This document shows, piece by piece, positions 1 to 5,591 of a DNA stretch of 5,591 bases; positions within the stretch are counted from its first letter, which is position 1, and every line of letters starts with the position of its first letter. The position numbers were made by a program, and so were the translations under genes. The notes under the pieces are model-generated. The model was not told the DNA's origin. It worked only from the letters and a program-made list of their open reading frames with translations, and searched no databases. The DNA lies in assembly GCA_020426065.1 (NCBI GenBank), contig JAGQQT010000294.1:1-5591 (forward strand), written 5' to 3'. Source of the DNA: Planctomycetaceae bacterium. Lineage in GTDB: Bacteria; Planctomycetota; Planctomycetia; Planctomycetales; Planctomycetaceae.

Positions 1-552
<552 letters not shown>

Positions 553-606
553 GATTCGTCCCGAGGGAAAACGTAGCGGTTATGTATGTATTCAATAACG
601 AGTGAA

Positions 607-1431
607 CTACTCAGCTGCTGCCAGCTGAACATTTCCGGAAACCAGGTTTCCAATCAGTGTTTTGTATCCGTGATCACCCAACCAGTAATGCATCATCGAT
701 TCGACACCGCGTGTCGTGATCGTTGCTCCGCCTAATGCTTCAAACAGATGTTCGCTGTTCGGCGTTTCACAGGTCAGTGCTCCCTTATACAGAGAGATCT
801 GCACATTTCCGCTCGCATCGTAGAGGACTTTCGGGCAGTCGGCTTTGGCCCAGGATTCCTTCCAGCGCTGGTTGTTGATTTCTCCACCCAGCCCGGGAGT
901 TTCCCCATCACTATAGAATGTCAGGCCACGGACAGTTTTGCCGTCGCCATCCAATGCGAGCAAGCCCCACATGGTGGACCACAGACCTTTGCCCCGAATT
1001 GGCAGGACGATCTGATCAATTTTGCCGGAGGTATCTCGCAACAGATAAATGACGGTAATCGACTCGCGATGACCAATGCCTGCCAGGTCTTTCTCTGATG
1101 GGATCGGAACGGTCAGTTCCGGATTCTCAGAGACTTCAGCCAGCTTGAATGTTTCCACGCTGACCTTGTCCGTTTCCGCCTGCTTGCCTTCATCTATGTT
1201 GACGAGGAGCGGCTCGACCTGTTTGAACAGTTCGGGGATCTTGTCATTGCCGTCTTTTTTCTTGTCAAACAGCCCCAGCACGACCAGCACTTCCCGCTGA
1301 AAGGCAAGCTGTTCGTTCTTTTCTTTCACCGGGCGCAGCCCTACGGCCGTCGCAGAGACGATCACAGAACAGAGCACACATAAAATGGCAGCGATGGCGA
1401 ACGTGCCGCCAACGGTATCACGCTGGAACAT
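607..1431 (-). CDS. nqrC: Na+-translocating NADH:quinone reductase subunit C (covalent FMN subunit)
   Basis: Membrane-anchored subunit of Na+-NQR that carries a covalently bound FMN and takes part in electron transfer from NqrF towards the quinone site. The 274-aa product compares with about 257 aa in Vibrio. One N-terminal membrane helix (about residues 9-31, followed by [10 protein letters not shown]) anchors a periplasmic FMN-binding domain. Family signatures are [15 protein letters not shown] (142-156), [10 protein letters not shown] (176-185) and the flavinylation region E231-A-L-G-G-A-T237, then WLGDHGY (250-256). Thr237 (codon at 721-723) is the expected phosphoester-linked FMN site. 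The motif departs from the usual D-G-x-[ST]-G-A-T: Glu replaces Asp and Gly replaces Ser/Thr. The frame is open 17 codons further upstream, but homology begins at the ATG at 1431, preceded by AGAAGG about 13 nt away. That start overlaps the end of nqrB by 14 nt, which suggests translational coupling. Confidence 0.95.
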   Translation of the reverse strand: MFQRDTVGGTFAIAAILCVLCSVIVSATAVGLRPVKEKNEQLAFQREVLVVLGLFDKKKDGNDKIPELFKQVEPLLVNIDEGKQAETDKVSVETFKLAEVSENPELTVPIPSEKDLAGIGHRESITVIYLLRDTSGKIDQIVLPIRGKGLWSTMWGLLALDGDGKTVRGLTFYSDGETPGLGGEINNQRWKESWAKADCPKVLYDASGNVQISLYKGALTCETPNSEHLFEALGGATITTRGVESMMHYWLGDHGYKTLIGNLVSGNVQLAAAE

Positions 1432-2695
1432 GGGTACGAGCCAACCTTCTTTTGATATTTGCCTGGACGAAGAAGTAATCAATCAGCGGTGCGGTCACAT
1501 TGCCGAACAGAATCGCCAGCATGATCCCTTCAGGAAACGCCGGATTGATCACACGAACCAGAATCGTCATGAACCCAATCAGAAATCCATAAACGAATTG
1601 ACCACCTTCAGAAAACGCGGAAGAAACCGGATCTGTTGCCATAAACACAGTGCCGAAGGCAAAACCACCGATTACCAGATGCCAGTGTGGAGGCATCGCA
1701 AAAACTGCATTGGTATCGCTGGAAATGGCAAACAGCAATCCTGAGGTGGCCACTGCTCCCACAACAACGGAAAGCATGACACGCCAGGAACCAATTCCGC
1801 TGGCAATCAGGATGATTGCACCAATCAGACAGGCCATAGCGGAGGTCTCACCCATCGATCCGGGAATGACTCCCAGAAAGGCATCAAACCAGCTCATCCC
1901 CAGCCCGCCAGCATCTACCGAATTGGTAACCGCTTTCATCCCTTCAGGAATGCGGTCTGCAGCCAGTGAACCGAGTTGCCCCAGAGCAGTTGCCCCGGTG
2001 TAACCATCAACCAGCTTGTAACCATCCGCTGCCACCCAGACCCGATCACCCGAGATCTGAGACGGGTAAGCGAAGTAGAGGAATGCCCGGGCTGTCAAAG
2101 CAACATTGATAAAGTTCTTCCCCGTACCGCCGAACACTTCTTTGGCCAGTACAACGGCAAACATAATCCCAATCGCAACCTGCCAGAGCGGAATTGTGGG
2201 TGGCAGGGTGAGCGGATAAAGCATCCCTGTAACCAGAAACCCTTCATTGATTTCATGATTGCGAATACAACTGAAAATGACTTCACACAAACCACCGGCG
2301 ATATTGGCAACCAGGAACACGGGGAAGAAATACAACGCTCCGTGCAGCAGGTTGGCCAACTGGTTCGCCGGATCTGCGGTCATCCCCAGAGTGGACATAA
2401 CTGCCCCGCGCCAACCTTCCGGCGTAGTGACTCCACCTGCTTCCAGAACGAGATTCGCCTGGTAACCGGTGTTCCACATCGCCATCAGTATGCAGGGCCC
2501 CAGTGCCGCCACAACCGTGATCATCATTCGCTTCAGATCGAGGGCATCCCGCACATGCGAAGGCCCATGGGTCACTTCTCCCGGTGTGAACAGGAACGTA
2601 TCCCCCGCTTCATACAGCGGGTAAAACGTTTCAAGCTTTCCCCCCTTGGTAAACAGGGGGTGCATTTTATCCAGAAACTGACGCAGTGGCTTCAT
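1418..2695 (-). CDS. nqrB: Na+-translocating NADH:quinone reductase subunit B (FMN/quinone/Na+ channel subunit)
   Basis: Largest membrane subunit of Na+-NQR. It carries a covalent FMN and forms the quinone-binding site and Na+ path. The product is 425 aa (Vibrio 415), rich in membrane helices. Visible signatures are [14 protein letters not shown] (46-59), [21 protein letters not shown] (centred on residue 140; the Gly pair G134-G135 corresponds to the region altered in inhibitor-resistant Vibrio mutants), [12 protein letters not shown] (184-195), [10 protein letters not shown] (208-217), the flavin motif T233-G-A-T236, [20 protein letters not shown] (337-356) and [16 protein letters not shown] (384-399). 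Thr236 (codon 1988-1990) is the FMN-linked residue by homology. Just before it, DGY occurs twice (224-226, 230-232), giving six extra residues relative to Vibrio. The ATG at 2693-2695 was chosen because [15 protein letters not shown] aligns with the family N-terminus; the frame stays open 24 codons further up without family similarity. GAGGA lies about 11 nt upstream. It starts 80 nt after nqrA. Confidence 0.96.
   Translation of the reverse strand: MKPLRQFLDKMHPLFTKGGKLETFYPLYEAGDTFLFTPGEVTHGPSHVRDALDLKRMMITVVAALGPCILMAMWNTGYQANLVLEAGGVTTPEGWRGAVMSTLGMTADPANQLANLLHGALYFFPVFLVANIAGGLCEVIFSCIRNHEINEGFLVTGMLYPLTLPPTIPLWQVAIGIMFAVVLAKEVFGGTGKNFINVALTARAFLYFAYPSQISGDRVWVAADGYKLVDGYTGATALGQLGSLAADRIPEGMKAVTNSVDAGGLGMSWFDAFLGVIPGSMGETSAMACLIGAIILIASGIGSWRVMLSVVVGAVATSGLLFAISSDTNAVFAMPPHWHLVIGGFAFGTVFMATDPVSSAFSEGGQFVYGFLIGFMTILVRVINPAFPEGIMLAILFGNVTAPLIDYFFVQANIKRRLARTHVPA
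2000..2026. repeat. 9-nt direct repeat inside nqrB, period 18 nt
   Basis: The 9-mer gtaaccatc occurs perfectly at 2000-2008 and 2018-2026. On the coding strand each copy reads GAT GGT TAC (Asp-Gly-Tyr), so the protein reads DGYKLVDGY immediately before the T-G-A-T flavin motif. Compared with Vibrio NqrB, as remembered, this is an in-frame gain of six residues, consistent with slippage or a small tandem duplication. Confidence 0.75.
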
Positions 2696-2707
2696 ATCGA
2701 AGGAATT

Positions 2708-2720
2708 CCTCACCCTGAGG
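2708..2720 (-). other. Small hairpin overlapping the likely nqrB ribosome binding site
   Basis: The transcript can fold CCUCA-GGG-UGAGG (five base pairs, three-nucleotide loop). The 3' arm contains the GAGG that is the best Shine-Dalgarno candidate for nqrB, so the fold could dampen nqrB initiation unless ribosomes finishing nqrA open it. The stem is short and the effect is a guess. Confidence 0.3.
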
Positions 2721-2751
2721 GAGAATCTGAAACGCGTAATCGCAACCAGAC

Positions 2752-2763
2752 GGGCTTTCGCCC
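2752..2763 (-). other. GNRA-tetraloop hairpin in the nqrA-nqrB gap
   Basis: In the nqr transcript this reads GGGC-GAAA-GCCC: a four-base-pair G:C stem closed by a GAAA (GNRA) loop, with two possible flanking G-U pairs. It lies about 12 nt after the nqrA stop codon and is not followed by a U tract, so it is unlikely to be an intrinsic terminator. It could be an RNA stability or processing element; its function is inferred only. Confidence 0.4.
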
Positions 2764-2775
2764 ACACCAGGAGGA

Positions 2776-4131
2776 TTAACCGTCTTTTTCAATCAATGTC
2801 AAATTACGACGCAGCATGGTGCCGTACTCGTATTTGCCAGGGCAAACAAACGTGCACAGCGAAACATCGTCTTCATCCAGCTCCAGACACCCCAGTGCCT
2901 GAGCCTGATCAGTATCGTTTGTAATCAGAGCTCGCAGCAGAAACGTCGGCATGATGTCCAGCGGCATGACCTTTTCGTACATGCCAATCGGAACCATGGC
3001 CCGCTTACTGCCACCTGTGCTGGTAGTCATGTTGTATCGCATCTTCGGATTCAGAACCTTGAAGATCGTTGATGCATACACATCTTTCACCGAGAATTTA
3101 TCAAAGCCCGGCATCTGCCAGCCCAGAAATTCCCGTTCACGCCCTTCAGCCAGAGCCGAAATCTGATTGTGATAGCGTCCCAGATAGGCGAATGAACCTG
3201 TCGCAGCACGACCCGACAGGACCGAACCGGAAATCACCCGGCGATCCGCCTCATTCAGTTGATCAGCAACCAGATCACAAACGGATGCCCCCAACCGGGT
3301 GCGAACCAGTCGAGGATCGTTGACGATCGGACCAGCCAGCGAAACGACGCGATCAACAATCAGCTTCCCGGTATCAAACAGGGCACCGATTGCGATCACG
3401 TCCTGATAGTTAATGAACCAGACACTCTTCTCCATCCCGACAGGATCCAGGAAATGGATGTGCGTACCGGGCAAGCCAGCAGGATGCGGTCCGGCAAACT
3501 CCTCGGCATGAACAAAGCTGAGTGAGGCCCCGGGAATTTTGACGCCGGGTGCCTGACACAGATACAACTTACCTGGTGTAAGGTGCCGCAAAACCTGCAG
3601 CCCGTGAATGAATCGATCTGTACTTTCATTGATAACCACAGTGGGATCAGCAGAAAGTGGCTGTGTGTCCATGGCGGTAATGAAAATGGAATGCGGCACA
3701 GCACTGGGGGAGGGAACCCGATTGAATGGCCGCGTTCTCAAAGCGGTCCACAATCCGGAAGCCAGCAGATTTTCCCGCACCTCGTCGCCAGAAAGTGCCG
3801 TCAGGTCAGCACTCCGATAAGAACGGAAGGTTTCTTCTTCATTTCCTTCCAGTTGAATCACGAGGGATTCAAACACCCGCTTATCACCGCGATTGATTTC
3901 CAGAACCGTCCCCGCTCCAGGAGACGTGAAGGCAACCCCTTCGTTTTTCTTGTCGGTGAACAGCGCCTGACCAAGTTTGACCCGATCTCCCACGCTCACC
4001 TGCATGGTTGGCTTCATGCCGATGTAATCCGGACCAATCAGAGCGACTCTGGAAATGTCGGGGCCGGTTGAGATCTCCTGCAGCGGTTCTCCCGCGATGG
4101 GTACGTCTAAGCCTTTGCGGATTGTGATCAT
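2776..4131 (-). CDS. nqrA: Na+-translocating NADH:quinone reductase subunit A
   Basis: Peripheral, cytoplasm-facing subunit of Na+-NQR, first gene of the nqr operon. The product is 451 aa (Vibrio 446) and is collinear with the family from [16 protein letters not shown] (1-16) to a C-terminal IEKDG. Other signatures are [12 protein letters not shown] (38-49), [12 protein letters not shown] (125-136), [10 protein letters not shown] (150-159), [15 protein letters not shown] (214-228), NYQDVIAIG (241-249), [17 protein letters not shown] (262-278), ISGSVLSG (300-307), [14 protein letters not shown] (379-392) and [20 protein letters not shown] (412-431). The reading frame is open a further 28 codons upstream, to 4215. 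The ATG at 4129-4131 is preferred because similarity begins exactly there and because the upstream part runs over a strong promoter candidate at 4193-4221. The Shine-Dalgarno is modest (GGGGA about 13 nt away). The stop TAA is at 2776-2778. Confidence 0.97.
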   Translation of the reverse strand: MITIRKGLDVPIAGEPLQEISTGPDISRVALIGPDYIGMKPTMQVSVGDRVKLGQALFTDKKNEGVAFTSPGAGTVLEINRGDKRVFESLVIQLEGNEEETFRSYRSADLTALSGDEVRENLLASGLWTALRTRPFNRVPSPSAVPHSIFITAMDTQPLSADPTVVINESTDRFIHGLQVLRHLTPGKLYLCQAPGVKIPGASLSFVHAEEFAGPHPAGLPGTHIHFLDPVGMEKSVWFINYQDVIAIGALFDTGKLIVDRVVSLAGPIVNDPRLVRTRLGASVCDLVADQLNEADRRVISGSVLSGRAATGSFAYLGRYHNQISALAEGREREFLGWQMPGFDKFSVKDVYASTIFKVLNPKMRYNMTTSTGGSKRAMVPIGMYEKVMPLDIMPTFLLRALITNDTDQAQALGCLELDEDDVSLCTFVCPGKYEYGTMLRRNLTLIEKDG

Positions 4132-4476
4132 CGTGATGCAATAGTCCCCGGGAATGGTTGCCAGAGAGGAGAGTGTCCACTGCTTTTGGCGTGTTATAGC
4201 AACTTGGCGAGACACTGTGAATCGACCAAGTTTTATGTTTGCGCTGTCTGCCAGGCAGTACTACGCGGCAACATGCTAGTGAATTCACACCTCGGACGAA
4301 CAGAGTACGAATGCGGCAAATTGACGCACGCACTTACCTCGCTTCCAGACAGCAGGGCTCTGCGGAGGGTGAAAAAGTTGCTCCAGATACTCCTTCAGTA
4401 CTCAGCGTTCTCACTAACCAGCCCAGCTGATCCAATTTCTGCTGGCGGGCGGAACTGGTTGGTGAACCTGTCGATA
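4132..4476. other. Non-coding stretch between the small gene and nqrA
   Basis: This 345-nt stretch has no credible gene. Besides the nqr promoter candidate it holds a perfect 10-bp palindrome GTGAATTCAC (4279-4288), an 11-bp palindrome CTGCCAGGCAG (4248-4258), and an imperfect direct repeat of GTAC-N3/4-GCGGCAA (4258-4271 and 4305-4319). All lie about 25 to 100 bp upstream of the -35 box, where regulators could bind. I see no convincing intrinsic terminator for the small gene upstream, so some read-through into nqrA is possible. Confidence 0.5.
4193..4221 (-). promoter_or_regulatory. Candidate sigma70-type promoter of the nqr operon
   Basis: On the - strand, TTCACA (4216-4221, 5 of 6 matches to the -35 consensus) is followed after exactly 17 nt by TATAAC (4193-4198, 5 of 6 matches to the -10 consensus). 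Transcription would start near 4186-4187, giving a leader of about 55 nt before the nqrA ATG. It is the best-looking promoter I found in the intergenic DNA. It is not experimentally shown, and planctomycete promoters need not follow the E. coli consensus. Confidence 0.6.
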
Positions 4477-4635
4477 TCAGGAGTCTTTCTTTTTCTTCTT
4501 CGCCTTGGATGCAGAGCTTTTGGCTTTCGCTTTCGGCTTGGACTTCTTCCCCTCTGCTGGCTTTCCACCAAAGATCTGGTCCCAGCCGCTGCTGAACTTT
4601 TTACTGGATCCAGTATGCACCGTGTATCCGGTCAT
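4477..4635 (-). CDS. Small basic protein with lysine-rich tail (52 aa), unknown function
   Basis: A short gene read from the - strand. ATG at 4633-4635 runs to TGA at 4477-4479 with no internal stop. The product begins MTGYTVHTGSSKKFSSGWD, continues QIFGGK, and from about residue 25 is dominated by Lys, Ala and Ser, ending AKKKKKDS. The Shine-Dalgarno GGAGGTG (4643-4649) sits 7 nt before the ATG and is the strongest in the window, which is the main argument for translation. The N-terminal half is compact and aromatic (Tyr4, His7, Phe14, Trp18, Phe22); the tail resembles disordered nucleic-acid- or ribosome-binding extensions. No signal peptide or membrane segment is visible. I recall similar short 'GYTVHTG...FSSGWD' proteins from planctomycete genomes annotated as hypothetical, but cannot verify this here. 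It shares the strand of nqrA but is 345 nt away, with a separate promoter candidate between them. Function unknown. Confidence 0.8.
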   Translation of the reverse strand: MTGYTVHTGSSKKFSSGWDQIFGGKPAEGKKSKPKAKAKSSASKAKKKKKDS

Positions 4636-4806
4636 GATTTCACACCTCCCCTGAGTTGATTTTCACTTGCCGATACGTCACTTTGAAGACTGTTAATGGC
4701 TATTCTGAGTGGCTCTTCACTCTCCGACAGTCCAGTCCAGACACGTCGACTCTGAATACCCTGTTCGAGTCTGTATTTCAAGTTCAAAACCCGTTGAGGC
4801 GCCCTC
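4636..4806. other. Divergent spacer between the small gene and xylA
   Basis: These 171 nt must hold the 5' signals of both flanking genes unless one is fed from elsewhere. I find no promoter on either strand as good as the nqr candidate. The best - strand option is TTGAAA, 17 nt, TATTCA, whose -10 matches only 3 of 6. Short inverted repeats (GAGTG/CACTC at 4707-4722; GACTC/GAGTC further right) are within chance expectation. Confidence 0.4.
4643..4649 (-). promoter_or_regulatory. Strong Shine-Dalgarno of the small basic protein gene
   Basis: The - strand reads GGAGGTG, 7 nt before the ATG at 4635. This match to the anti-Shine-Dalgarno of 16S rRNA is clearly better than those in front of the nqr genes, and it fixes the start of the 52-codon gene. 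Confidence 0.75.

Positions 4807-4807
<1 letters not shown>
4795..4807 (+). promoter_or_regulatory. xylA ribosome binding site within a small hairpin
   Basis: GAGG at 4796-4799 lies 7 nt before the xylA ATG and decides that start. The surrounding bases can pair as TGAGG-CGC-CCTCA, placing the Shine-Dalgarno in the 5' arm and the A of the ATG at the end of the 3' arm. A five-base-pair stem is weak, so regulation by this fold is speculative. Confidence 0.45.

Positions 4808-5591
<784 letters not shown>

Noticed and set aside
1432..1482. 17-codon N-terminal extension of NqrC
   Set aside because: It would lie entirely within nqrB coding sequence, and the family's cytoplasmic N-terminus is short. 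MFQRDTVGG directly before the membrane helix fits.
2696..2767. 24-codon N-terminal extension of NqrB
   Set aside because: No similarity to NqrB upstream of MKPLRQFL, and the segment contains the intercistronic hairpins. The ATG at 2695 has a GAGGA upstream.
1976..2779. A 267-codon + strand open frame opposite nqrB
   Set aside because: It is antisense to a certain gene, with composition rich in Arg, His, Pro and Gln and no family resemblance.
4132..4215. 28-codon N-terminal extension of NqrA
   Set aside because: Family similarity begins exactly at MITIRKG (4131), and the extension runs through the promoter candidate.
4233..4274. A 13-codon - strand mini-ORF ([13 protein letters not shown]) upstream of nqrA, considered as a leader peptide
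   Set aside because: It lies upstream of the promoter candidate, so it would not be in the main nqr transcript. Its Shine-Dalgarno spacing is poor and it has no run of regulatory codons.
4351..4400. T-run and nearby GCAG/CTGC inverted repeat as a terminator of the small gene
   Set aside because: On the - strand the T5 tract precedes the inverted repeat rather than following it, and the stem is only four base pairs.
4186..4659. A 157-codon + strand open frame across the nqrA-small gene spacer
   Set aside because: It begins with TTG and lacks a Shine-Dalgarno. It covers the nqr promoter candidate and runs antisense to the small gene, whose RBS is far better. Its composition looks like translated non-coding DNA.

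Overview
The window looks like chromosomal DNA of a free-living, probably marine Planctomycetota bacterium of moderate G+C (Gimesia/Rubinisphaera-like; an inference). The pointers are the type of Na+-pumping NADH dehydrogenase operon, a class II xylose isomerase, and a very small basic protein of a kind I associate with planctomycetes. The taxonomic call rests on memory, not on a search.

Layout from right to left. At 4807-5591 (+ strand) is the 5' part of xylA (xylose isomerase), cut by the window edge. A 171-nt divergent spacer separates it from a 52-codon gene on the - strand (4477-4635), which has a near-perfect Shine-Dalgarno and a lysine-rich tail. A 345-nt non-coding stretch follows (4132-4476), holding a good sigma70-type promoter candidate (4193-4221). 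The rest is a - strand operon: nqrA (2776-4131), nqrB (1418-2695), nqrC (607-1431) and nqrD (1-552, missing about 26 C-terminal residues). In the usual order nqrE and nqrF should lie beyond position 1.

Together the nqr genes encode subunits A-D of Na+-NQR, which oxidises NADH, reduces quinone and exports Na+. Key cofactor residues are readable: the FMN-carrying threonines of NqrB (Thr236) and NqrC (Thr237), and the two NqrD cysteines (Cys28, Cys111) that help hold the Fe-S centre between NqrD and NqrE. nqrB and nqrC overlap by 14 nt; the nqrA-nqrB and nqrC-nqrD gaps are 80 and 54 nt. XylA (D-xylose to D-xylulose) is divergently oriented and has no evident functional link to the operon.

Most of the window is ordinary core metabolism. 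The points most worth a second look are the unlisted small lysine-tailed gene, a six-residue in-frame duplication next to the NqrB flavin site, an atypical flavinylation motif in NqrC, and RNA hairpins in the nqrA-nqrB gap and at the xylA start. I see no mobile element, CRISPR array, tRNA or rRNA.
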